From Pseudomonas sp. FeN3W (GTDB lineage: Bacteria; Pseudomonadota; Gammaproteobacteria; Pseudomonadales; Pseudomonadaceae): a stretch of DNA of 64,000 bases. A program made the translations under genes and the position numbers. The stretch covers positions 558,001 through 622,000 of the forward strand of contig CP136011.1 in assembly GCA_030263805.2 (NCBI GenBank), read 5' to 3'. This document shows, piece after piece, positions 39,995 through 48,498 of the stretch (position 1 is the stretch's first letter; each line of letters starts with the position of its first letter). The notes below the pieces were generated by a model that was not told the origin of the DNA, did not search any database, and worked only from the letters and a program-made list of their open reading frames with translations.

Positions 39995-40918
39995 ATGAAC
40001 TACGAAATCCATGCGCTAAAAAATTTCTTCCGACTGCTTCGGCTCGACAATTTCGATGATGTTGAAGCCTTGCGCTGGAAGGATCGCTACCTTTCAGACC
40101 TTTCTCGTGGGCAGGCGCCAGATCCTGTCGGCCTCGCGGCAAGTGTTCTGCATGAAATGTATCTCAGTGGTGATAATTCAGATCGAACTAATCGGGGTGT
40201 GGCTAGATTTCTTGATATGGTTGATGAGGCACCCATGGCAAATGGACAACGGGCTGCTCTTCTTCTCAAGCTGGGCCCCGTGTGTGATAGAGATACCCTG
40301 TCATCTTATTTTTCCGGGAATGGATGCTTTGCGGTAGAGGCTCAAGCGCTAAACGATGCGCATGATGCCCCGGCGCCATTCTTCTACACTGAATTCATGC
40401 GACGCAGAGTGAATTCGAGCGGTTTTGGCTTCATGGCCTCAAGCCTGTGTCAGTGGGATCGTTTCATGGACGCCCTGGTCGATAGGCTAGGTTTTATAAG
40501 GGATGCTGATCTTGTTGCCTCCGTCCTGGAAGATCCTTTGATCGCCGCGCGGGCATCGCTGGCGCCGTTCGTGTTCAACGATGAGGCGTTAAGCTCCTTG
40601 CCTGTCATTGAGTTTGCTCTCAAACACGACAAGTTTAGACTGAGTGCGCATGGAAGAATGTTGAAACACCTGGTGGAAAATCAGGGTGGTGAATTAGTTA
40701 CTGGCGCGGTTGATGGAATCTTCAAGCAAATCATGAGGATCAATGACAGCGATGCATTAAAGGCCAGCACGCTTGGCTCTGTAAGGCTTTGGTTTAATGA
40801 CAAGGTTGATCAGGGCAATGCGGAAATGATTGAACTTGCAAGCCAGGTAAATGTATTGCTCGACGCCAAGCGCCATGCTCTGCTCGATAGAGATGCTAGT
40901 CCATCATTTAATCCATAA
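39995..40918 (+). CDS. Hypothetical protein, 307 aa
   Basis: Helical soluble protein (MNYEIHALKNFFRLLRLDNF). Start ATG 39995 has AAAAAGGTGA upstream. No recognised domain. It is divergent from the tagged 38705 gene and does not carry the tag. Confidence 0.65.
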   Translation: MNYEIHALKNFFRLLRLDNFDDVEALRWKDRYLSDLSRGQAPDPVGLAASVLHEMYLSGDNSDRTNRGVARFLDMVDEAPMANGQRAALLLKLGPVCDRDTLSSYFSGNGCFAVEAQALNDAHDAPAPFFYTEFMRRRVNSSGFGFMASSLCQWDRFMDALVDRLGFIRDADLVASVLEDPLIAARASLAPFVFNDEALSSLPVIEFALKHDKFRLSAHGRMLKHLVENQGGELVTGAVDGIFKQIMRINDSDALKASTLGSVRLWFNDKVDQGNAEMIELASQVNVLLDAKRHALLDRDASPSFNP

Positions 40919-40990
40919 GAGATAATTGACAAAAAGCCGCTTTGCTTGTTAGCGTTGAGTTATAAAAATAATAATAACAAGTAAAGCGCC

Positions 40991-41584
40991 ATGTCTCATA
41001 GCACACTCCATTCCAATGGTTGGATATCTCTGCCTGTTGATATACGTTTCGAAGAACATGCTAAACGAATACGCGCCGAGCGTGATGCGTTATATGGCAA
41101 TATATTCCAAGAAAAAGATACTGATCTGCGCTGGGTTGGGGATCTAGGGGAGATGGTATTCAAAAGCTGGCTTTCTCACCAAAAGATTCAGGATTTCCAG
41201 TGGATCGTGGACGAGGCCAGTGGCAAGCCTGATTTCATTATTGCGGGCAGGCATAAGGTTGGAATCAAGACGGTCAAGCGAAAGGATGACCCGAAACCCA
41301 GCTACGCGGCAGGCATGACGGCGCGTCACACAGCTGAACCTGTAGATCATTTCTTCTTCATGACCTACGTTCATACCGAGCGCAGAATGTGGATGATTGG
41401 AGGAATTAGCCGTGAGGCTTTCATAAAAGGGTCAACTCACTACAAGGCTGGTGACTATGTTCACCCGCACTACCAGATTCGGGCTGGCCATGAGATCAAC
41501 AATATTGACATGAAGGCGCTTACAGCGCCTGGGGCATGGCTTAACAGCCTATATCAGATAGATGCCAATGAGACGGCAGCATGA
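40991..41584 (+). CDS. Putative PD-(D/E)XK nuclease-like protein
   Basis: The 197-aa product has GDLGEMVFKSWL (Glu on helix one, residue about 55), then SGKPDFIIAGRHKVGIKTVK (residues about 77-96), which fits PD-X9-12-(x)xK with D80 and the K in IKTVK. This is the core of restriction-endonuclease-like nucleases. A role in defence, recombination or DNA processing is possible. The pattern match is short, so the call is moderate. Confidence 0.55.
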   Translation: MSHSTLHSNGWISLPVDIRFEEHAKRIRAERDALYGNIFQEKDTDLRWVGDLGEMVFKSWLSHQKIQDFQWIVDEASGKPDFIIAGRHKVGIKTVKRKDDPKPSYAAGMTARHTAEPVDHFFFMTYVHTERRMWMIGGISREAFIKGSTHYKAGDYVHPHYQIRAGHEINNIDMKALTAPGAWLNSLYQIDANETAA

Positions 41585-41703
41585 GCTTGCGCTCTGTGCT
41601 CTTATCAATTAACGTGTATCCAAATCGAAAGGTGAGCCTATGATCAAGATGAGCGAATACGTGACCTCTCGAACTTGACCTTAATGTCGAGGAGAGCGTC
41701 AAC

Positions 41704-42054
41704 ATGGCAAGAACATACCGAAGGGGCCCGAGGGGCCGCGACATCAATCACTATAAGTCCCTGGGCGTCATCTGGCATGAGAACGAAGGTTTCTCCTGCT
41801 ACGATGGAACTTGGAAAGCGTATTGGGAGCACACCTATACGGGAGCTGACACCTACCAAAAGTACGTCGATACGGCGATTAGCGAGTACCACAGGGAAAA
41901 GCGTAAGCACGACGTGCCGAGGTATGTCAGAAAGCTTGATGTGAAACGGCAGAAGCGCCTGCATTTCGAAGCTATTCAGGCAGCGTTGGCGTCGGGTGAC
42001 TGGGACGTGGCGCTGGACAGGCTCCAGAAAAATGCCGTTTGGGCTTATTGGTGA
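41704..42054 (+). CDS. Hypothetical basic protein, 116 aa
   Basis: Strongly basic (MARTYRRGPRGRDINHYKSL, then KRKHDVPRYVRKLDVKRQKR), probably nucleic-acid binding. Monocistronic with its own terminator. Unknown function. Confidence 0.6.
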   Translation: MARTYRRGPRGRDINHYKSLGVIWHENEGFSCYDGTWKAYWEHTYTGADTYQKYVDTAISEYHREKRKHDVPRYVRKLDVKRQKRLHFEAIQAALASGDWDVALDRLQKNAVWAYW

Positions 42055-42064
42055 TGTATTGAAG

Positions 42065-42088
42065 AACCCGCCTTAGGGCGGGTTTTTT
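42065..42088 (+). terminator. Terminator after the 41704 gene
   Basis: AACCCGCC-TTA-GGGCGGGTTTTTT. Confidence 0.88.
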
Positions 42089-42175
42089 GCATCTAATTTA
42101 TTGTTATGGGCTGGCATGCGGGTTATCGCACGTGCCAAAATGAATCATAGAAAACATTTGAGTGAGCCATTCTCA

Positions 42176-44728
42176 ATGAGCAATCAACCAACAATTATTA
42201 AGCCAGAAGTTGTAGATGAGAAAGATTTCGACAGAGATTTTCTAGAACTCATCAAGATGATGCTTCTGGAGTTGCGTACTCACAGTCCATTCTTTGGTGT
42301 TTTGGCATCTGAGATGTGGATCGCCGGGCCAGCCAAAAATATCAGTACCATCGGGGTTTCTCCGCGTGGTGTTGTTGTTTACAACGAGGAGTGGTTGAAG
42401 TCACTTGAAATTGGTCAGGTCGTTGGCCTGCTGCTTCACGAATCACTGCATATTGCCTTGGATTACTGGAGTCGATTCAGTGGTCACAATATGGAAATTG
42501 CAAACTGGGCTCATGACTACGCCATCAACGACATTATCAAGAAGGGCAGTAGCAACATGGTCATTCGCAAAAAGAATGGCGATGTATTTAAGTTCCGTGT
42601 TGATCTGCCGTCTGGCGGCTTGTGGGATCAGAAGTTTGATCAAATGGCTTCTGAGGAAATCTACACTCAACTTTTCGAAGAAGTTGCCAAAAAGACCCAG
42701 GAAATTCGCAAGCAAATTGAAGCGCAGATGACCGATCCTGAAATGATCGAGAAAATGAAGCGCGATAAAGCCATTGCTCAGGAGATGAAGAAATCACTGG
42801 CAGAAGGTGCCAAGAAGGTACAGGAAAAGCACGACGAGGCAACAAAGTCAGCTGATCGTGCTCCTATTAGTGAACAAGACCGTATCGACGAGGAGCGCTC
42901 TGAAGCATTGTCAGCACTTCGGAGTAAGTCCGAGGTGTCTCTGGAGGATATTCAGCCTGAAAGCCAGCCAGAGGGCGATGAAGGTACTGCTCCGGAGTCC
43001 GATCAATCGAATGACGCTGGTCAATCGGCTGAGTCGGGCGATGGTAGTCAAAACCCGCAAGACCCATCCAGCAATGACGGTCAGCAGGCTGGGGATCAAA
43101 GCCCTTATGACAAGGCTTTGGAAGACCTCAACAGTGGAATGATGCAGGCGCTTAACGACTACATGGGCAAGGAGCACGAGCGCATTGGTAGCGAGTATGA
43201 CAAAACGCCTAATGGAACCACTCGTGATGAGCATCTTGATCAGTTGTCAGAAGATCTTGATGCGGTTGCTGAAAAGTACAAGGACGAGGTGAAGAACGCC
43301 AAGGAGAAAGAAGCGTCGGAAGAAAATTCTGACGAGGGCCAGAGCAAGCCAGGCCAGGATGGCGAGCAGCCAGGCCAGGATGGTCAGGGGCAACCAGGTC
43401 AGGATGGCGAGCAGCCAGGTCAAGGTCAGGGTCAGGGTCAGGGTCAGGGTCAGCCAGGGCAAGGGCAAGGGCAAGGGCAACCAGGCCAGGGTCAGGGTCA
43501 GCCAGGGCAAGGACAACCAGGTCAGGGTCAGGGTCAGCCAGGGCAAGGGCAACCAGGCCAGGGTCAGGGTCAGCCAGGGCAAGGACAACCAGGTCAGGGT
43601 CAGGGTCAGCCAGAGCAAGGACAACCAGGCCAGGGTCAGGGTCAGCCAGGGCAAGGACAACCAGGTCAGGGTCAGGGTCAGCCAGGGCAAGGACAACCAG
43701 GTCAGGGTCAGGGTCAGCCAGGGCAAGGACAACCAGGCCAGGGTCAGCAGGCACCAACGGAGCGCCAGGTTGAGCAGAACATTGCTGATTCTTTGGACAG
43801 GTTGATGGATCAGGCGTCGAATGCGCTTAACGGCAAAAAGAACGACGTCAAAGGCATGACCTCTGGTGATGACATGTCCACTCAGGGTGCTTGGGATGAG
43901 GCCATGAGACAGATCGCCAAGGAAAGGGGAGTGGGTGATCTTCAGGGTGACGTGAACGTTGACTGCTCAGAGATTCCAGGAAACCCATTTGCAAAAGAGG
44001 ATAGGGAAGAAACTAAGGAGCGCCATCGCCAGACGTTGCAGCGTGCGGTAATTTCGGATGCACAGCTGGGTGGTCAGGGATGGGGAAGTCTTCCAAGTTG
44101 GGCAAGGCAGGAGATTGAGGGGATTCTGCATCCGCCATTGACGTTTACCAAAAAGATGAAGAAATTCATCGGTGCTTATGGGCGAGCGGATTTGAGGACG
44201 TTTAAAAAGCGGAACAAGAGAAACACGTTTGAGGAGAACAGGGCCATCTTCCCTGGAACCAAGCGCAATAGCTCAAAGGTTTACGTGCTGATGGACACAT
44301 CCGGTTCCATGATGAACGGTTCAGACAAGGATACGCTCCGTCGCTCGATGGGCCTGGTTAAGCGCTTGGCTACTTCGCTTGGGTTGGAGGTCGTGGTGGT
44401 GCAGTGTGACACTGAGGTGACCAAGGTAATGGACACCAAGCAGGCTCTTAAGGAGATCAGTCGCAACCGGTTTGATGTGGTGGGTCAGGGTGGCTCGGAC
44501 TTCAGGCCTGGATTTGAGTTCATCTGGGAAAAGATGAAAGAAAGCGATCCAGGTTTTGGAGCTCCAATCATCGTCTTCACCGATGGTGGCATCACAGTGC
44601 CTGAAATGCCGCCCAAGCACATGAAGATGCAAGTGCTCTGGGTAACAAACCCAGGCCAGCATGCTCCGACAGACCGCTGGGGCCAGCACATTGTCATGGA
44701 TGATATTGGCGCACATGAAATGAACTGA
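42176..44728 (+). CDS. HExxH metallopeptidase-like and VWA-domain protein with PGQ repeat
   Basis: The 850-aa product joins three parts: an N-terminal domain with VGLLLHESLHIALDYW (zinc motif His88-Glu89-x-x-His92; DUF2201-like), a charged linker with a Pro-Gly-Gln repeat (about residues 400-525), and a C-terminal VWA domain with the MIDAS motif LMDTSGSMM (about residue 706) and IVFTDGG. VWA/HExxH proteins of this plan act with MoxR-type AAA+ ATPases; the ATPase at 37337 is the natural partner. Start ATG 42176 is chosen for GAGTGAG; ATG 42140 is possible. Confidence 0.85.
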   Translation: MSNQPTIIKPEVVDEKDFDRDFLELIKMMLLELRTHSPFFGVLASEMWIAGPAKNISTIGVSPRGVVVYNEEWLKSLEIGQVVGLLLHESLHIALDYWSRFSGHNMEIANWAHDYAINDIIKKGSSNMVIRKKNGDVFKFRVDLPSGGLWDQKFDQMASEEIYTQLFEEVAKKTQEIRKQIEAQMTDPEMIEKMKRDKAIAQEMKKSLAEGAKKVQEKHDEATKSADRAPISEQDRIDEERSEALSALRSKSEVSLEDIQPESQPEGDEGTAPESDQSNDAGQSAESGDGSQNPQDPSSNDGQQAGDQSPYDKALEDLNSGMMQALNDYMGKEHERIGSEYDKTPNGTTRDEHLDQLSEDLDAVAEKYKDEVKNAKEKEASEENSDEGQSKPGQDGEQPGQDGQGQPGQDGEQPGQGQGQGQGQGQPGQGQGQGQPGQGQGQPGQGQPGQGQGQPGQGQPGQGQGQPGQGQPGQGQGQPEQGQPGQGQGQPGQGQPGQGQGQPGQGQPGQGQGQPGQGQPGQGQQAPTERQVEQNIADSLDRLMDQASNALNGKKNDVKGMTSGDDMSTQGAWDEAMRQIAKERGVGDLQGDVNVDCSEIPGNPFAKEDREETKERHRQTLQRAVISDAQLGGQGWGSLPSWARQEIEGILHPPLTFTKKMKKFIGAYGRADLRTFKKRNKRNTFEENRAIFPGTKRNSSKVYVLMDTSGSMMNGSDKDTLRRSMGLVKRLATSLGLEVVVVQCDTEVTKVMDTKQALKEISRNRFDVVGQGGSDFRPGFEFIWEKMKESDPGFGAPIIVFTDGGITVPEMPPKHMKMQVLWVTNPGQHAPTDRWGQHIVMDDIGAHEMN
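43380..43745 (+). repeat. Tandem 36-bp coding repeat (Pro-Gly-Gln)
   Basis: About ten imperfect units of 36 bp (or 18-bp halves) encode PGQGQPGQGQGQ. Units differ at few bases, so the array is recent or homogenised. It would give a long flexible, uncharged linker. Both strands remain open, which produces large false antisense frames. Confidence 0.9.
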
Positions 44729-44745
44729 TAGCAAACAAAAAGCAT

Positions 44746-44770
44746 GGCCCGCGTGAGCGGGCCTTCTTTT
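44746..44770 (+). terminator. Terminator after the VWA gene
   Basis: GGCCCGC-GTGA-GCGGGCCTTCTTTT. Confidence 0.75.
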
Positions 44771-44783
44771 AAGAGAGATTGTG

Positions 44784-45146
44784 ATGTTAGCAACTGAAAA
44801 AGAGCTTGTTGAGTACGATAAGATTTTTAATAGGCTGCCAAAAAGTCTTCGTATGAACTTTGTGTGCGAGCTGGTTCAAAAGGGTGCGCTCGAACTGAAC
44901 ATGGATATAGGTGCTGAACATTTGCTTCTTGCAAGAATCAATCTAGGTAAAGACTCTTTGATTGGGATGCATGCGCTCTTGGTAATAAGGAACAGGGGTG
45001 TGGAGGAGGTGGGTAGCCAACTCGACGATGTTTCTATGATTAAAGAGTTCTGTGAGATTTTCGGGGAGGCGGCTGTAAAATACTTAAAGCCAGAAATGCT
45101 CTCAGCACATAAAAAGCTAAAGATCGAGGATGAGTTGTGTCTTTAA
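44784..45146 (+). CDS. Small protein with C-terminal tag, 120 aa
   Basis: Helical soluble protein ending HKKLKIEDELCL, which fits the KK-xx-I-x-x-x-L-x-L version of the shared C-terminal pattern. Start ATG 44784 after AAGAGAG. It overlaps the next tagged gene by 10 bp, so the two are translationally coupled. Function unknown. Confidence 0.6.
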   Translation: MLATEKELVEYDKIFNRLPKSLRMNFVCELVQKGALELNMDIGAEHLLLARINLGKDSLIGMHALLVIRNRGVEEVGSQLDDVSMIKEFCEIFGEAAVKYLKPEMLSAHKKLKIEDELCL

Positions 45147-46000
45147 ATCCACTTCCGTTTGTGAAATTACACGAGCACATGATTCTAAGCTGTCAGCAAG
45201 CTGTAAAAGCCATTAATAATGGAAGCTTGAGCAAGCTCAAGAAGATCTTGCCCATTGAGTCAGGCTTGATGCGAGTCTTTTTGAATGAGCACCTTGGAGA
45301 TGGCGAGCGACAGGATAGTGCTCGACTGGAGTTTCCTGGGCATGAATTCAACTATCTAACCGAGCAGATTGATGAAGCTGCCAAGTATTTTTATGAACAA
45401 GTATTTAGCCTGATCAAGCCAAAAGAGAAAAGTGTAGAGTGTCTGCGTGTATTTTTGCAATGCGCATACATAGATGACATTGAGCTCATATCAAGACTTG
45501 ATACAAGCGATAAGTTAAATAATGTTTATATAGAAAACCTGGATTTCGAATTTTTCTCGGAGCACTTGCCTGGCGCCATCGCATGGGCTATCGGGAAGCT
45601 ATGCTCGCTTAATCAAAAAGAGGGCGCAACGCGGCTTTGCGATAAATATTTCTCAGGCCCTGTATTCTTGATTAGCGATGATTCAAGAAAAATATTATTG
45701 CAGGCAAGTGAGCTTTGCGTAGAGGGAAGGATTGATCAGTCCGCTCTATGCCTAGTTAAGGGAAAATACTTCTCCGAGGCTGGTGTTCTGTCAGGCTTTA
45801 AGGCTTTGCTTTCAAATATAATGGATGAAAAAAAGAAAAAAGATTTGATTGAATTGTTTATCAGTAATGCAATGAGAGATCCAAAGACAACCGCAGCAGC
45901 TGCGATCAAAAATATGAAGCTTATTGGCGTGGAAGAAGGAATTATCAAAACATGCCCATCCGCGAAAAAGGAATACTTATCAAGTGAATTTGGTCTTTAA
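45137..46000 (+). CDS. Helical protein with C-terminal tag, 287 aa
   Basis: GTG 45137 with GAGGA in front. Helix-rich, low-GC, no recognised domain; ends AKKEYLSSEFGL, matching the shared 11-residue pattern. Followed directly by the G-rich intergenic repeat copy B. Confidence 0.65.
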   Translation: MSLNPLPFVKLHEHMILSCQQAVKAINNGSLSKLKKILPIESGLMRVFLNEHLGDGERQDSARLEFPGHEFNYLTEQIDEAAKYFYEQVFSLIKPKEKSVECLRVFLQCAYIDDIELISRLDTSDKLNNVYIENLDFEFFSEHLPGAIAWAIGKLCSLNQKEGATRLCDKYFSGPVFLISDDSRKILLQASELCVEGRIDQSALCLVKGKYFSEAGVLSGFKALLSNIMDEKKKKDLIELFISNAMRDPKTTAAAAIKNMKLIGVEEGIIKTCPSAKKEYLSSEFGL

Positions 46001-46010
46001 GAAAAAGAGC

Positions 46011-46115
46011 GGGGAGGGCAATCTGGCCCATAGTGTTTGGTGGGGTGTGGGGAGCTTGGCTTGCGCAAGTACTTAATTCGCTAATATTATGGGTCGCTTT
46101 CGAACAACAAGTGTA
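46011..46115 (+). repeat. G-rich intergenic repeat, copy B
   Basis: GGGGAGGGCAATCTGG... GTGTTTGGTGGGGTG at 46011-46059 and CGCTTTCGAACAACAAGTG at 46094-46112 parallel 34917-35050. Confidence 0.55.
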
Positions 46116-46195
46116 TGGTTTGAGTGAGGCTTGATTCTGTTGACCAGCCACTAAAGTGACTGGCTTGCGTTGGGTCAAAAAGGCAGGTGGCTCTA

Positions 46196-46543
46196 TTAAT
46201 GCTGTGGGCCGAATCGGTTTTCACCGCTGTCACTTTTGATAGTCCACATGACCAATAGAGCGATAATGCCCACAAGGGGAATCAGCATGATTAGTTGGAA
46301 CCAGCCAGACCTACCGGTATCGTGTAATCTTCTGGCGCCAACTGCAAGATAGGGCACTAGCATAAACAATGCAAATGCGTTGCTAAAGTTAACGAGTCCG
46401 TTAAAGCCAATCAAGGCATCAACGATACCAAGGGCGATGTTTATAATGAGATAAGCAAGCGCGAAGTACCAGAATTCACTTCTAGTTGCTCTTCCTTCAA
46501 AGTTTGAATAGTTACTTACAACACTTATAAAATTATTGATCAT
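46196..46543 (-). CDS. DUF805 family inner-membrane protein
   Basis: The 115-aa product has the DUF805 signature: SNFEGRATRSEFWYFALAYL, three or four membrane helices, AVGARRLHDTGRSGWF and a GENRFGPQ end. These small inner-membrane proteins (YhaH-like) are common in bacteria; function is unknown. Confidence 0.9.
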   Translation of the reverse strand: MINNFISVVSNYSNFEGRATRSEFWYFALAYLIINIALGIVDALIGFNGLVNFSNAFALFMLVPYLAVGARRLHDTGRSGWFQLIMLIPLVGIIALLVMWTIKSDSGENRFGPQH

Positions 46544-46709
46544 ACTTCACCTGTGCTGAAGTTTATGCTGGCAGCTGAATTGCGGTCGGGAGATAACTTC
46601 AATAACTTTAAGTATGTCATTCTTTCAAGAAAATGGAATACGTTGCTCGCTTGATGTAATTGAGATTCTTGATATAGTCTTTCCCTGGTTCTAAAAGCGT
46701 AAACGGCTC

Positions 46710-47096
46710 CTAACTGCTTAAAGTGTTCTTTGCGTAACGACGCCTTTTCCAGTCAAACCCGATGGCTCTGTAGAAGTCCCAGATGGACTCGTGCTGAATT
46801 TTTTCTATTTTCTTGTGCTCAGCATCCACGCCAAGCGAGGCCAGTGTTTTGAATAGAATTTGATCATCCGCCTCCCACTCGAAAGTGGGTTTAAGTGAAT
46901 AATGAAAATCCGGATAGCATTTCATCTTTTGCATCGAGTTATGCAAGCGCGTATTTTCAAAATTACGAAATGCGTCGTAACTTGCCGCTGCTCTATAAAA
47001 GCCTGGCTCACCAACGCCAGGCAATGAAAAGATATGGGCCTGTATTGTCTTCCATCCGCTTTCACGTGTTCGCAGTCGAGCTTCAATGTTGTGCAT
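46710..47096 (-). CDS. Hypothetical protein coupled to the exonuclease gene, 128 aa
   Basis: Start ATG 47096 overlaps the exonuclease stop as TGATG and uses AAAAAGG, so expression is coupled. Basic soluble protein with a KRRRYAKNTLSS tail. Not recognised; likely works with the exonuclease. Confidence 0.6.
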   Translation of the reverse strand: MHNIEARLRTRESGWKTIQAHIFSLPGVGEPGFYRAAASYDAFRNFENTRLHNSMQKMKCYPDFHYSLKPTFEWEADDQILFKTLASLGVDAEHKKIEKIQHESIWDFYRAIGFDWKRRRYAKNTLSS

Positions 47097-47677
47097 CAAC
47101 AAACCTTTTTGATGTGGCTGATTGCACGATCAATGCCGCTCTCGGCTAGCATCGCATCCAGTACCTTCGCAGTCATGAGGACGTCCCCAAGGGCCCTGTG
47201 TGCGTTTTCAACAGCAATCCCGTAGTGAGCAGCTGCATCGACCAGTTTACCCTTGCTGGTGCAGCGCAGTGTCTTCCAGATATCCCTGGCATCGAGTGCC
47301 TCGGCATTACTCATTGAAGGATATTGGTAGGTTTGTGCATTTTCCCTGATGACGCGCATGTCATAGCTGATCACATTGAACCCGGACACAAGTCCTGTGC
47401 TGTACATGGTGTCGATGAATTCGAGGTGGCTGGAGAATGCCTTTTGACCATTTACGTCACGAGCGGTAATGCCATGCACTGCTGATGCGCGTGGATCGAT
47501 TGGGCGTTCTGGGTCAACCAGCGTACTTTTGTACGCAATGCTGCCATCAAGCTTTGCCTTCAGGCACGCGATCTCAACGATGCCGGGCTTGATAAATCCG
47601 GTCGTTTCGAGGTCGATTATGAAAATCGGCTTCTGAATTCGGTTGGCCAAAAGGCTTAGGTTTGGTAGGCATAGCAT
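47096..47677 (-). CDS. DnaQ-like 3'-5' exonuclease (DEDDh)
   Basis: The 193-aa product has the RNase T/DnaQ motifs: Exo I IIDLETTGF, HGITARDV, Exo II GFNVISYDMRVI and Exo III HRALGDVLMTAKVL (His/Asp of DEDDh). Similar single-domain exonucleases are common on phages and plasmids and may act in replication, repair or RNA turnover. Promoter below. Confidence 0.88.
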   Translation of the reverse strand: MLCLPNLSLLANRIQKPIFIIDLETTGFIKPGIVEIACLKAKLDGSIAYKSTLVDPERPIDPRASAVHGITARDVNGQKAFSSHLEFIDTMYSTGLVSGFNVISYDMRVIRENAQTYQYPSMSNAEALDARDIWKTLRCTSKGKLVDAAAHYGIAVENAHRALGDVLMTAKVLDAMLAESGIDRAISHIKKVC

Positions 47678-47680
47678 AAC

Positions 47681-47729
47681 GTATACTCCATATACAAAAG
47701 AATATAAATTTATTCCTACACAAAGTCAA
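47681..47729 (-). promoter_or_regulatory. Promoter and GTATA dyad for the exonuclease unit
   Basis: Minus strand TTGACT (47724-47729), 17 bp, TATATT (47701-47706). GTATA-N5-TATAC (47681-47695) lies just past the -10, near +1, a possible operator. Confidence 0.55.
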
Positions 47730-47807
47730 TAAATACGTTTGAAAGGGATGCGTGAGCTCATGCATACTGATGTTAAGAGCTGTTCAAGTGAGTTTGAGGA
47801 GAGATCA

Positions 47808-48443
47808 ATGAGACGCACCATCGAGCCAATCGGCTGGTCAGACATGACCCAAGAAAAGAAAGAGGATGTGGTTGCCAATCTGGCCCGCGTAGGGTTGCTG
47901 GATCTGGAAATGAAGGCAACCAGCAATGAGCTTTTGGATGTCATGTACACCGAGGCGGCAGGCACCATGAGCTACATCAAATCGAAGCTGATTGTCGAGA
48001 ATTACGGGGTGGTGAAGGCGGCCAGGGAGGTTAAAACCCAAAAGCAGGCGATTGCACTTAATACAGCATTTGGAACGAATGTCGTCGTTGAGCAGCGGCC
48101 TTATCGTGAGCCAGTGAGCTGGGCCGACATTCCTCTTAAGAAGAAAGAAAAAATCATCAGTGGCTTGAGCTGCGCCAGCATCCTGGATAATGAGACCTCA
48201 GAGCCAAGCAATGCCATTCTTGAAAGAATGATGATGGCAAACCAAGATGGTGTTGGTTATCTGAGGGACAAATGGACGCTGTTAAGCCGGGGAATCGATG
48301 AGGTAGCCAAGGGTGTCCAGCATAAGCTTCAGGCAGTGGCGTTGGTAAAGGCATTCGGTAATGAAGTGATACCACTAATGCCAAAGGAGGCGCTCAACCG
48401 CAGGAAGTCAGAGGTGATCAACGACACGGCCTTGAGTCGTTAA
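47808..48443 (+). CDS. Protein with two internal repeats, 211 aa
   Basis: Start ATG 47808 follows TGAGGAGAG. Two about 90-residue halves are similar: IEPIGWSDMTQEKKEDVVAN... and REPVSWADIPLKKKEKIISG..., both ending in A(I/V)ALxxAFG(T/N)xV. So the gene arose by internal duplication. No known domain; helical, possibly DNA-binding. Confidence 0.7.
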   Translation: MRRTIEPIGWSDMTQEKKEDVVANLARVGLLDLEMKATSNELLDVMYTEAAGTMSYIKSKLIVENYGVVKAAREVKTQKQAIALNTAFGTNVVVEQRPYREPVSWADIPLKKKEKIISGLSCASILDNETSEPSNAILERMMMANQDGVGYLRDKWTLLSRGIDEVAKGVQHKLQAVALVKAFGNEVIPLMPKEALNRRKSEVINDTALSR

Positions 48444-48462
48444 CTGACAAGCAAAAGACCAA

Positions 48463-48485
48463 GACCCCGCCATGGCGGGGTTTTC
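48463..48485 (+). terminator. Terminator after the duplicated-domain gene
   Basis: ACCCCGCC-AT-GGCGGGGTTTT. Confidence 0.8.
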
Positions 48486-48498
48486 GCTTCCTGTTGGA

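Noticed and set aside
40870..40918. C-terminal tag in the 39995 protein
   Set aside because: Its end (DASPSFNP) has Lys-Arg further upstream but does not fit the spacing to the stop.
43380..43745. CRISPR-like array of 36-bp repeats
   Set aside because: Units are contiguous without unique spacers and are in frame within a protein gene.
43209..43757. Long minus-strand open frames rich in Leu/Trp/Asp across the VWA gene
   Set aside because: They are shadows of the 36-bp Pro-Gly-Gln coding repeat; no ribosome site or promoter, and the plus frame has clear domains on both sides.
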